DNA of 8,122 nt from Planctomycetales bacterium (GCA_011772275.1 WVZU01000220.1:10848-18969), one strand, 5' to 3'. Positions 1 to 6,087 are shown, counted from the stretch's first letter. Notes: generated by a model from the letters alone, not told the origin. Made by a program: numbers and translations.

Positions 1-28
1 GAAGAACGGAAAGGGACAAGGACCCGGT

Positions 29-214
29 TCAGCGCTTTTCCAAGCCCAGCTTCTCGACCAGGACCTGGGCCCCCGGCGTGAGACGACGAATTTTTTCGGC
101 GATGTGGGACTTCTCCGAAACCGTGGCCTTTTCAGCACGCTGGCTCAGCTTGGACACCTTCACCTTGCGGTGGCGGCGCCGCTTGATCTCTTTGCGTCGT
201 TCGCTAGCTCCCAC
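29..214 (-). CDS. Small basic protein of unknown function, planctomycete type (possibly DUF6800)
   Basis: Reads as a complete 61-residue protein from a GTG start (212-214) to a TGA stop (29-31). A strong Shine-Dalgarno, AGGGAGG on the minus strand at 220-226, lies 5 bases before the GTG and fixes the start. The N-terminal half is very basic (ERRKEIKRRRHRKVKV, residues 5-20). The C-terminal half is amphipathic and ends in a motif-like stretch, EKIRRLTPGAQVLVEKLGL. No signal peptide or membrane segment is seen. From memory it resembles a short protein family conserved in planctomycetes (possibly DUF6800), but this was not verified. The basic N-terminus would suit RNA, DNA or ribosome contact; that is inference only. 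It points away from the gene at 744, so it is transcribed alone or with genes left of the window. Confidence 0.8.
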   Translation of the reverse strand: MGASERRKEIKRRRHRKVKVSKLSQRAEKATVSEKSHIAEKIRRLTPGAQVLVEKLGLEKR

Positions 215-390
215 ACCAGCCTCCCTGAAAATGGCAGCAGAAATGAAGGGTTTTCCAGCCCTCGCGAAACCCGGTTAGCCCTGGTTCTAGCACCTGGCCG
301 GACGTCATGTCAAGCCGCTCAGCCAGCCCGGACCGCCGTGACCGGGGGTCCACAGACGGGGTCGGATCCGCTGACAGGTTTGCCGCTGAC

Positions 391-469
391 AGGGTCGGGA
401 GTCTTTTTGCCCAAGGTGGCGGTGCCAGACCATCGAACGGCCGCGCGGCAGCGACAAATTCCCGACCCC
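391..469. repeat. Degenerate REP-like palindromic element
   Basis: The left arm, beginning GGGTCGGGAGTCTTTTTG at 392, matches the left arm of the perfect palindrome at 1902-1982 over 18 bases. The right end carries TCCCGACCC at 460-468, which pairs with GGGTCGGGA at 392-400. Beyond these 9 bp the pairing is broken, since the right side reads CAAAT where AAAAAGAC would be expected. The interior is GC-rich and different from the other copy. It appears to be a decayed or variant member of the same repeat family. Confidence 0.6.
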
Positions 470-703
470 TTGATGCAACCGCACCGTTCGGCCAGGTACG
501 GGACCGGCAGGTTGCCCATCTGGCTGCCGGTTGAGTTGCTGATCCGGACTGCCGACCGGGCAGGACCGGATGGTTCCAGCAGAATGGCCATGGGGTTGAT
601 GGCGGCCATACAGGGGATCCAAATCCCAGCGGCATGCTGGGGCGCACGCCCCGCGGCCGGATGAGCCGGCCATGGGTCCTTCGCTGGCCGAGTGGGGTTG
701 GTT

Positions 704-709
704 TACAAT
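704..709 (+). promoter_or_regulatory. Candidate -10 box for the thiamine-binding/flavin-reductase unit
   Basis: TACAAT lies in an AT-richer patch of otherwise GC-rich DNA, 34 bases before the ATG at 744. The matching -35 position holds only a weak TTCGCT-like sequence (680-685, 18-base spacing). Transcription starting around 716 would give a leader of about 28 bases and exclude the earlier in-frame ATGs at 672 and 711, consistent with the chosen start. Planctomycete promoter consensus is not well defined, so this is tentative. Confidence 0.3.
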
Positions 710-743
710 CATGACCTTCTGGCGGCGAAAGGAAAGCACGATC

Positions 744-1130
744 ATGTACCTGCTCGAATTCAGCATGTCACCGCTCAACCAGGGCGAAAGCGTCAGCCAC
801 TACGTGGCCCGCAGTCTGGAAATTGTCGACGCCAGCGGCCTGGACTATCGCCTGCACGCCATGGGCACGATTGTCGAAGGGGAACTGGACGAGTTGTGCG
901 AGCTGCTGAAAAAGTGTTTTGCCGCCATGGCCGCAGATTGCGACCGTATCACCTGTTCGGCAAAATTTGATTACCGGCGGGGTTATCGCGGCCGGCTGGA
1001 ATCGAAGGTGGCCAGCGTCCAGCAGAAACTGGGCCGCCAGCTAAAGACGGAAGAGCCCGGCCAGCGGATGGGACCGCTGGGACCGCAGCGTAGGATGGAC
1101 GAAAGCGAAACGGAGTTGTCCGATGAATGA
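744..1130 (+). CDS. Thiamine-binding-like protein, MTH1187/YkoF family (DUF77)
   Basis: A 128-residue protein whose first ~96 residues match the MTH1187/YqgV/YkoF-type thiamine-binding fold (Pfam Thiamin_BP). It opens MYLLEFSMSPL, continues ESVSHYVARSLEIVDASGL (15-33), has the family hallmark AMGTIVEGELDEL (39-51), and ends the domain with DYRRGYRGRLESKVASVQQKL (76-96). Family members are ferredoxin-like small soluble oligomers; some bind the pyrimidine part of thiamine in the cytoplasm, and many have no proven role. The ATG at 744 is preferred over in-frame ATGs at 672 and 711 because the family starts here and AAAGGAAAG (728-736) provides a ribosome site. Residues 97-128 form a charged, probably disordered tail beyond the usual ~100-residue family length. 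Its last codons overlap the start of the flavin-reductase gene. Family assignment is strong; thiamine binding is inferred. Confidence 0.88.
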   Translation: MYLLEFSMSPLNQGESVSHYVARSLEIVDASGLDYRLHAMGTIVEGELDELCELLKKCFAAMAADCDRITCSAKFDYRRGYRGRLESKVASVQQKLGRQLKTEEPGQRMGPLGPQRRMDESETELSDE

Positions 1131-1611
1131 CAGTGCCGACATTCCCCCCGTGGTGGCCGTTCTGGGGCGGGTGCCCAGCGGTATTTTCATCCTCACCGCC
1201 AGCCACCAGGGGCAGGAGACGGGCCTGCTGGCCAGCTGGGTGATGCAGGCCGGGTTTGATCCGCCCATGATTAGCTTGGCCGTCCGTCACGGCCGCTATG
1301 TGGCCGATTGGCTGGCGGAGGGTGCCCCGTTTGCCCTGAATGTCGTTGCCGAGCACCAGAAACCGATTTTGAGCCATTTTGGCCGTGGGTTTGAACCGGG
1401 GGCACCGGCCTTCGAAGGTTTGGAAGTGCGGCATGACGCACGCGGCGTGCCGATCCTGATGACCGGTACGCTGGGCCACGTTGCCTGCGAGCCGCGGGGA
1501 CATATCGATTCCGGCGATCACCGGATTTTTCTCGGCGAAGTCACCGGCGGTGACCTCTCGCACGACCTGCCGCCCATGCTGCACGTTCGCAAGAGCGGAG
1601 CCCATTATTGA
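1123..1611 (+). CDS. Flavin-reductase-like FMN-binding protein
   Basis: A complete 162-residue protein of the flavin reductase-like split-barrel family (Pfam Flavin_Reduct, DIM6/NTAB-like), close to the usual ~160 residues. Recognisable stretches are GRVPSGIFILTA (15-26), TGLLASWVMQAGFDPPMISL (33-52), PFALNVVAEHQ (69-79), a GDHRIFLGEV block (131-140) typical of the family near the C-terminus, and the terminal LHVRKSGAHY (153-162). Members bind FMN or FAD and reduce it with NAD(P)H, or act as flavoproteins with other partners, in the cytoplasm. The ATG at 1123 lies inside the previous gene, whose TGA is at 1128-1130. GGAG at 1112-1115 is a ribosome site 7 bases upstream, so translational coupling is likely. 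The physiological substrate cannot be read from the sequence; the pairing suggests a cofactor-related role. Confidence 0.88.
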   Translation: MNDSADIPPVVAVLGRVPSGIFILTASHQGQETGLLASWVMQAGFDPPMISLAVRHGRYVADWLAEGAPFALNVVAEHQKPILSHFGRGFEPGAPAFEGLEVRHDARGVPILMTGTLGHVACEPRGHIDSGDHRIFLGEVTGGDLSHDLPPMLHVRKSGAHY

Positions 1612-1703
1612 CGGCGCGACGCGGCGGCTCTCCAGCCCCTGACCCGAATCCCGTTGCACGCCTGCCGTCGCCTGGCGATGCGATTTTTCGTAGGCATCCC
1701 GGA

Positions 1704-1750
1704 CCTGGGGCTGACGCGTGAGGTTGTCGCCTGTCGCCGCGTTGCGGTTG
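1704..1750. repeat. 47-base direct repeat, copy A
   Basis: Matches copy B at 2042-2088 at 42 of 47 positions without gaps, counted by eye. Both start CCTGGGGCTG and end CTGTCGCCGCGTTGCGGTTG. The mismatches are one after CCTGGGGCTG, one after CGCGTGAGG, and a run of three (CGC against TAG) before the conserved end. The two copies flank the palindrome at 1902-1982. Confidence 0.75.
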
Positions 1751-1901
1751 GTTTTTTGGTGGGGTCGCGGTTCCTGGGGTCGAGCCGCTGGGCGACCAGG
1801 TGGACTTCTATCCGATGACGTCCGGCGTTTTTTAGGCGGAGTTTTTCTGATGCGGGTCTGCACTTTACCACCGCGCGTGCTTCGGCAGAGCGTTACCCGA
1901 A

Positions 1902-1982
1902 GGGGTCGGGAGTCTTTTTCGCCACCCGTCCCACTATCCATCGATGCAGGGTTTTTGCGTGGCGAAAAAGACTCCCGACCCC
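1902..1982. repeat. REP-like palindrome with perfect 24-bp arms
   Basis: The left arm (1902-1925) starts GGGGTCGGGAGTCTTTTTCG and the right arm (1959-1982) is its exact reverse complement over all 24 bases, with 33 bases between. The interior contains the 8-base palindrome CATCGATG (1939-1946). The element sits between two convergent genes, the usual place for REP-type elements, and shares its left-arm sequence with the element at 391-469. As RNA it would form a very stable stem on either strand and may act as a bidirectional 3' end or stabiliser. It lacks the compact loop and trailing U-tract of a normal intrinsic terminator. Confidence 0.85.
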
Positions 1983-1994
1983 ACTCCCGACCCC
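1971..1994. repeat. Tandem duplication of 12 bases at the palindrome edge
   Basis: ACTCCCGACCCC occurs at 1971-1982, as the outer end of the right palindrome arm, and again immediately at 1983-1994. The exact head-to-tail copy could be a junction scar of element insertion or a replication-slippage product. Confidence 0.85.
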
Positions 1995-2041
1995 ATTCGT
2001 ATCCGACGCCATTAGGTGTCCCTTTTGGTGGGATGGCCCTT

Positions 2042-2088
2042 CCTGGGGCTGCCGCGTGAGGCTGTTAGCTGTCGCCGCGTTGCGGTTG
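2042..2088. repeat. 47-base direct repeat, copy B
   Basis: Partner of copy A (1704-1750), in the same orientation 338 bases later, 42/47 identical by eye. It runs directly into a short hairpin (ACGACC at 2089-2094 pairing with GGTCGT at 2100-2105), which copy A lacks because its flank diverges after 1750. Confidence 0.75.
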
Positions 2089-2105
2089 ACGACCAGAGGG
2101 GTCGT
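2089..2105 (-). terminator. Weak hairpin just downstream of the kinase stop
   Basis: ACGACC (2089-2094) and GGTCGT (2100-2105) form a perfect 6-bp stem with a 5-base loop, about 20 bases past the kinase stop codon on the minus strand. No U-tract follows in that direction, so an intrinsic terminator is only a weak possibility. Confidence 0.25.
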
Positions 2106-2125
2106 TTGTGGAGCGTTATGTAGAG

Positions 2126-3043
2126 CTAACCCGCCACTCGGCAATCGGCGAAGGTCTCGATCTCCAGGGCCACCAGGCGGTGGACCAGTTCACGAGCTGT
2201 TTGGGGGCGGCGGAGCGGGTGTTTGGCCAGCATCCGGTGCACCAGGCTCGCCGCCGCTTTGGGCAGCTGCGGTAACAGGCTGCGGATGCAGGTCGGTCGC
2301 GTTTGCCGATGCTGGCTGGCCACTTCCGCCAGGGTCCGGCCGGTCAGGGGCAGGCGGCCGCTTAACGCTTCGTAAAGTGTTGCTCCCAGGCTGTAGATGT
2401 CGCTGCGCCCGTCACTGCCCAGCGAGGACGTCACCGTTTCGGGCGCGATGTAGTTGAACGTGCCCATGGTCTGGCGATCCACGGCCGATCCTTCCTGGTC
2501 GATGCAGCGAGCGAACCCCAGGTCCAGTAAGGTGGCGTGTCCGTCCGGCGCCACCAGGATGTTTTCCGGTTTGACATCGCCGTGCAGCCAGCCGAAATCG
2601 TGCAGAGCAATCAGTGCATCGGCCACTTGGCGAACGATCCAGAACGCAGTCGAGGGGGGCAGGTTCCGTTGCGCCGCCAGCAGCTGGCGAAGGGTTTGGC
2701 CGGGCAAACGTGGCATCGTGATGAAATACGGCCGCGTGCGGATGTTTGCGTCGAGCACGGAAATCAGGTGCGGGTGACTGACTTTGCGGCCGACGTAGGC
2801 CTCTTGACGCATGGCCTGGCAAGCTTGCGCATCGTGGACGAATTCGGTTGCCAGCAGTTTGACCACGTAATGACACTGTGGGTTGTCCGATCCTGTGGGT
2901 CGAGCCAAAAAGGCAGCCGAGAGGTGGCCGCTGTGCAGGGGTTCGACCAGTTGCCAGGGTCCGACAACCGCGGGCAGATCAGGTGCGCGGTGTGGTAATG
3001 CCGCCGACCGGCGGTCAGCCGAGCTGGTTGTCTGTTGGGTCAT
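2126..3043 (-). CDS. Stand-alone Ser/Thr protein kinase of eukaryotic (Hanks) type
   Basis: A 305-residue cytoplasmic protein, essentially one kinase domain after a ~27-residue polar leader. Visible landmarks are the ATP-anchoring Lys62 in YVVKLL, the helix-C Glu81 in RQEAYVGRK, the catalytic loop HGDVKPEN (154-161) with Asp156, Lys158 and Asn161, the metal site DLG (174-176) in place of DFG, APE (200-202), Asp215 in SDIYSLG, and the late Arg in HPLRRP (275-280). The catalytic residues are present, so activity is plausible. The glycine loop is poor: LHSGHLSAAF (36-45) keeps only the middle Gly. HGD instead of HRD makes it a non-RD kinase. No membrane segment, PASTA, TPR or other sensor domain follows, unlike many planctomycete kinases. 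The ATG at 3043 is preferred over a TTG four codons upstream, though neither has a clear ribosome site. It is divergent from the transporter operon; its target is unknown. Confidence 0.9.
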   Translation of the reverse strand: MTQQTTSSADRRSAALPHRAPDLPAVVGPWQLVEPLHSGHLSAAFLARPTGSDNPQCHYVVKLLATEFVHDAQACQAMRQEAYVGRKVSHPHLISVLDANIRTRPYFITMPRLPGQTLRQLLAAQRNLPPSTAFWIVRQVADALIALHDFGWLHGDVKPENILVAPDGHATLLDLGFARCIDQEGSAVDRQTMGTFNYIAPETVTSSLGSDGRSDIYSLGATLYEALSGRLPLTGRTLAEVASQHRQTRPTCIRSLLPQLPKAAASLVHRMLAKHPLRRPQTARELVHRLVALEIETFADCRVAG

Positions 3044-3091
3044 CGCGGTTGGCAAGAAATCTGCGCAGACGGGTATCTTTCCCTAGCTTCG

Positions 3092-3105
3092 GCTGGAGGG
3101 GGCGG
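3092..3105. repeat. 14-base direct repeat, copy 1 (possible operator half)
   Basis: GCTGGAGGGGGCGG occurs here and again, exactly, at 3262-3275 in the same orientation 170 bases away. Both lie in the divergent promoter region, so regulator binding is conceivable, but no symmetry is evident and GC-rich chance matches are possible. Confidence 0.4.
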
Positions 3106-3261
3106 TAAAGTTGAATGGGATTTGCCGTGGGAGGAGCCGCGGGGCGGGAAGGTTCCGGCCAGCATGCAGCCTCCTTTCGCTGCTTTCCCGGTCTTTTTAA
3201 AATCAGGATGTCGGCCGCAAGGCTGGTCCGTCGGGTGGTCGGTTTTTTGAAAAGTTTGGCC

Positions 3262-3275
3262 GCTGGAGGGGGCGG
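3262..3275. repeat. 14-base direct repeat, copy 2 (possible operator half)
   Basis: Exact second copy of GCTGGAGGGGGCGG, about 110 bases before the start of the sugar-binding-protein gene, at a distance where a promoter-proximal operator could lie. Confidence 0.4.
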
Positions 3276-3383
3276 AAGTCTGGCCGGCCTGCCGCGCGAC
3301 TGGCTGGCGGCGGATCTTGGCCTGCGACAAAGACCCGCCAACCCCTTTACCGCCACGATTCTTGAACCGGGAAATGGAATGCC

Positions 3384-4484
3384 ATGACTGTTCGTTCTGA
3401 TCCATTCGCTCTGCCAGCCTCTCGCGGGATCCCACCCCAATGGTTATTGCTCGCCTGCCTCTGCGCCTTTGGATTGCCCTGGCAGGGGGGGTGTTCCAGC
3501 GAACCGCCGCCGCCGGTCGCCAGCGACACGGGCGAGGCGGAGGTCCCGGCTGTCGACGAGGCGCGGACGATTGCTTTTGTGACCAACCAGATTGCCGACT
3601 TCTGGAACATCGCCAAAGCCGGTTGCCAGGACGCGGCCAAAGACTTTGGCCTTGAAGTCGAAGTGAAGATGCCGCCCGAAGCGACGGTGGTCGAGCAGAA
3701 ACGGATTGTGGAAGACCTGCTGACTGCCGGCGTCGACGCGATTGCGATCAGTCCCCTGGACGCGGACAACCAGACAGACTTTTTAAACAAGGTGGCCGAA
3801 AAGGTGCCGCTGATCACGCACGACTCGGATGCCCCCAATTGCAACCGCCTGATGTACATCGGAATGGACAACTACAAGGCGGGCCGCATGTGTGGCGAGC
3901 TGGTCAAGGAGGCGTTGCCCGAGGGGGGTAAGGTGATGATTTTCATTGGACGGCTGGAACAAACCAATTCCAAGTATCGTCGGCAGGGTGTCATCGACGA
4001 ACTGCTGGACCGCCCGGAAGATCCCAGCCGCTTCGATCCAGTCGACCAGCCGATCGAAGGCGAAAAGTACACGATCCTGGGTACGATCACCGATCAGGGA
4101 AAGCACGAAGTTGCCAAAGAAAAAGCGGCCGATGCGATTAACACTTATCCCGAAATGCAAGCGATGGTGGGACTGTTCGAGTACAATCCGCCGGCCATTT
4201 ACCAGGCGCTGTCCCAGGCGGAAAAACTGGGCCAGATCAAGCTGATCGGCTTCGACGAAAACGACTTGACCTTGCAGGCGATCAAGGACGGAGATTGTAC
4301 CGGTACCGTCGTGCAGGATCCGTACCAGTACGGCTACCGATCGGTCGAAAAACTCGTGGAATATCTGAAGGACGGGGAAGCGGCGATTCCGGATGACAAG
4401 TATGTCGATATTCCCCCGCGGAAGATCACCCAGGAGAACGTGGACGAATTTTGGGCGGACCTCCGCGCCAAGAAGGGGGGCTGA
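3384..4484 (+). CDS. Sugar ABC transporter substrate-binding lipoprotein (RbsB-like)
   Basis: A 366-residue binding protein of the Peripla_BP_4 (ribose/galactose type) family and first gene of the importer operon. A hydrophobic signal (about residues 20-31) precedes GGCSSE, so Cys37 is the likely lipid-anchoring residue, although the lipobox WQGGC is not classical. A Pro-rich, acidic linker (41-60) leads to the mature domain. Family landmarks are IAFVTNQIADFWN (63-75), AGVDAIAISPLDAD (115-128), THDSDAP (145-151), YIGMDNYKAGRMCGEL (158-173), YRRQG (198-202), LFEYNPP (264-270), IGFDEND (288-294) and VVQDPYQYGY (309-318), many at ligand-contact positions in relatives. It should capture a monosaccharide or similar small polyol outside the inner membrane and pass it to the permease. 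The ATG at 3384 has a modest GGA site 5 bases upstream. The exact ligand is unknown. Confidence 0.92.
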   Translation: MTVRSDPFALPASRGIPPQWLLLACLCAFGLPWQGGCSSEPPPPVASDTGEAEVPAVDEARTIAFVTNQIADFWNIAKAGCQDAAKDFGLEVEVKMPPEATVVEQKRIVEDLLTAGVDAIAISPLDADNQTDFLNKVAEKVPLITHDSDAPNCNRLMYIGMDNYKAGRMCGELVKEALPEGGKVMIFIGRLEQTNSKYRRQGVIDELLDRPEDPSRFDPVDQPIEGEKYTILGTITDQGKHEVAKEKAADAINTYPEMQAMVGLFEYNPPAIYQALSQAEKLGQIKLIGFDENDLTLQAIKDGDCTGTVVQDPYQYGYRSVEKLVEYLKDGEAAIPDDKYVDIPPRKITQENVDEFWADLRAKKGG

Positions 4485-4492
4485 CCGGGCAA

Positions 4493-4541
4493 CTGCCGGT
4501 TCCCGCAGACCACCCGCTGGTGGAAACCGTCCGACCGGCAG
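4493..4541 (+). promoter_or_regulatory. Stem-loop in the spacer between binding-protein and ATPase genes
   Basis: CTGCCGGT (4493-4500) pairs perfectly with ACCGGCAG (4534-4541). Inside it, CCACC (4510-4514) pairs with GGTGG (4519-4523) across a 4-base loop. This nested structure sits 8 bases after the binding-protein stop, in the only sizeable gap (85 bases) of the operon. No U-tract follows directly. In other sugar importers, structures at this spot protect the binding-protein message or attenuate read-through, allowing excess binding protein; that role is inferred here. Confidence 0.5.
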
Positions 4542-4569
4542 CTGGGTATCCGTTTCTTTTTGAGCCGCT

Positions 4570-6087
4570 ATGTCTGACCAATCGATCGCACCGGTGCTGG
4601 AAGTGCGACACATCTGCAAGCGCTTTCCCGGTGTGCGCGCCTTGCACGACGTCGGGTTGACGTTGGCGCGTGGCGAAGTGCTCGCCCTGATTGGTGAAAA
4701 CGGCGCGGGCAAGAGTACGCTGATGAAGATTCTGGCCGGCGTGCAGTCGGCCGACAGCGGGCAGATCCTCATCGATGGCCGGCCGGTCGTGATCGACTCG
4801 GTCCACAAGGCACTGCGTCAAGGCGTGGCCTTGATCCACCAGGAACTGAACCTGGCCGGCAACCTGGACGTCGCGGCCAACATCTTCCTGGGCCGCGAGC
4901 CGTTGTTGCGACTGGGGCTGATCGATACGGCCACCATCCACTGCCAGGCGAGCGGGTTCCTGGACAAGATCGGACTCGACGTGGCGCCGACCACCCTTGT
5001 GGGTGACCTGCCGATCGGCCAGCAGCAAATGGTGGAAATTGCCAAGGCCCTCTCCGTGAACGCTCGTGTTTTAATCATGGATGAACCGACGTCCAGCCTG
5101 TCCGCCAAGGAAACGGACGCGTTGTTTCGCGTCGTGCGCGAATTGCGCTCCAGCGGTGTCAGCGTGATTTATATTTCGCACCGTTTGGGCGAGGTGAAGG
5201 AACTGGCCGATCGGGTCAGCGTGCTGCGCGATGGCGAGAACGCGGGCGATTTGAGTCGCGACCAGATCGATCACGACGCCATGGTCCGCCTCATGGTGGG
5301 TCGCGAGATTTCCCAGTTTTACGCGCGGCGACCGCACAAAATCGGCGATATTGTCCTGGAAGTCGACCGGCTGGTCACGCCCGCCTGGCCCCAGCACCCG
5401 CTCAGCTTCGGCGTCCGCGCCGGCCAGATCGTTGGTGTGGCCGGCCTGGTCGGCGCCGGGCGCACCGAAATGGTGCGAACCTTGTTTGGCATCGATCAGC
5501 CGCTGGCGGGGACGGTCCGCGTGAAGGGCCAAACGGTCGACATGAAAAATTCGCTGGCCACGATTCGCAGCGGACTGGCACTGGTCCCGGAAGACCGCAA
5601 GCAGCACGGTTTGGTCTTGGAAATGAGTGTCCGCGAGAACACCAGCCTGGCCGGGCTGCGGCAGAACGCCCTGCTGGGGGGCTTCCTCAATCGGGCGGAA
5701 GAGACACGCCTTACCCAGTCCATGGTCCAACGGCTCTCCACCAAAACACCCTCGCTGGATCAGGTTGCCCACTGCCTGTCGGGTGGCAACCAGCAAAAGG
5801 TCGTCCTGGGAAAATGGCTCTCGCTGGCGCCGCAAGTCCTACTGCTTGACGAACCCACCCGGGGCATCGATGTTGGTGCCAAGGAAGAAATTTATCGGCT
5901 GATGGAAGAACTGGCCGAACAGGGGGTCGCGATCCTGTTTGTCTCCAGCGAAATGGAAGAAATCCTGGGGATGAGCGACCGGGTGCTGGTCATGCACGAA
6001 GGCCGGATTTCCGGCGAGCTGGATCGGGACGAATTGAGCGAAGAGGGGATCATGCAACTGGCCACCGGACGGCCCCAAGCCGCCTGA
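4570..6087 (+). CDS. Sugar ABC transporter ATP-binding protein with two NBDs (RbsA/MglA-like)
   Basis: A 505-residue protein of normal length for the RbsA/MglA/XylG family, carrying two fused nucleotide-binding domains. NBD1 has Walker [10 protein letters not shown] (42-50), Q-loop Gln91 in IHQEL, signature LPIGQQQ (147-153, Pro where Ser is common), Walker B VLIMDEP (167-173) and switch His204. NBD2 has the degenerate P-loop GLVGAGRTE (292-300), which lacks the usual Lys, signature LSGGNQQ (403-409), Walker [12 protein letters not shown] (424-434), and Ser at the switch position in VSSEMEE (458-464). This asymmetry is typical of the family, with NBD1 as the competent ATPase site. It acts at the cytoplasmic face of the inner membrane, powering the permease encoded 15 bases downstream. 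The ATG at 4570 has no obvious ribosome site, so translation may depend on the preceding gene or on leader structure. Confidence 0.95.
   Translation: MSDQSIAPVLEVRHICKRFPGVRALHDVGLTLARGEVLALIGENGAGKSTLMKILAGVQSADSGQILIDGRPVVIDSVHKALRQGVALIHQELNLAGNLDVAANIFLGREPLLRLGLIDTATIHCQASGFLDKIGLDVAPTTLVGDLPIGQQQMVEIAKALSVNARVLIMDEPTSSLSAKETDALFRVVRELRSSGVSVIYISHRLGEVKELADRVSVLRDGENAGDLSRDQIDHDAMVRLMVGREISQFYARRPHKIGDIVLEVDRLVTPAWPQHPLSFGVRAGQIVGVAGLVGAGRTEMVRTLFGIDQPLAGTVRVKGQTVDMKNSLATIRSGLALVPEDRKQHGLVLEMSVRENTSLAGLRQNALLGGFLNRAEETRLTQSMVQRLSTKTPSLDQVAHCLSGGNQQKVVLGKWLSLAPQVLLLDEPTRGIDVGAKEEIYRLMEELAEQGVAILFVSSEMEEILGMSDRVLVMHEGRISGELDRDELSEEGIMQLATGRPQAA

Larger units (their letters stand above)
215..743. 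other. Head-to-head intergenic gap of about 530 bases, no supported gene
   Basis: Open frames cross this stretch on both strands, but none has a convincing ribosome site, family resemblance or sensible composition. They are rich in Arg, Pro, Gly and Ser and overlap each other, as expected of GC-rich non-coding DNA. Visible contents are the ribosome site of the small minus-strand gene (220-226), two adjacent near-copies of a 15-base unit starting CCGCTGACAGG (368-382 and 383-397), a degenerate REP-like element (391-469), and a candidate promoter just before the gene at 744. Nothing else is recognised. Confidence 0.6.
1612..2125. other. Tail-to-tail intergenic region filled with repeats
   Basis: Over 500 bases separate the end of the flavin-reductase gene from the end of the convergent kinase gene. 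Apart from the repeats listed separately (two 47-base direct copies, a 24-bp-arm palindrome and a 12-base tandem duplication), it holds only T-tracts, short imperfect hairpins and no credible gene. Minus-strand open frames across it are built of repeat-derived sequence or are antisense to the neighbouring genes. No transposase remnant is seen. Confidence 0.65.
3044..3383. other. Divergent intergenic region between kinase and transporter operon
   Basis: About 340 bases that should hold the promoters of both the kinase (leftward) and the importer operon (rightward). No strong -35/-10 pair could be picked on either strand. It contains an exact 14-base direct repeat, two T/A-rich patches (around 3194-3204 and 3243-3254), and overlapping open frames with no credible start signal or family resemblance. 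Confidence 0.55.

Noticed and set aside
104..664. 186-codon plus-strand open frame in the left gap
   Set aside because: It is antisense to the convincing small gene at 29-214 and runs through a REP-like element; the composition is that of GC-rich non-coding DNA and no ribosome site is evident.
672..743. Upstream in-frame ATG starts (672 and 711) for the thiamine-binding-like gene
   Set aside because: The extra 24 residues do not match the family N-terminus, and the candidate -10 box at 704-709 and ribosome site at 728-736 point to 744.
949..1941. 330-codon open frame on the minus strand
   Set aside because: It lies antisense to the thiamine-binding and flavin-reductase genes, is low-complexity (Arg, Pro, Gly, Gln rich), and its N-terminal third is repeat-derived. 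It has no family resemblance.
1893..2144. 83-codon minus-strand open frame with an NRNAATANSLTRQPQ peptide
   Set aside because: It is composed almost entirely of the 47-base repeat and the palindrome, so it is best read as repeat sequence translated by chance.
3044..3055. TTG start four codons upstream for the kinase
   Set aside because: No better ribosome site precedes it than the ATG at 3043, and the extra residues are not part of the kinase fold.
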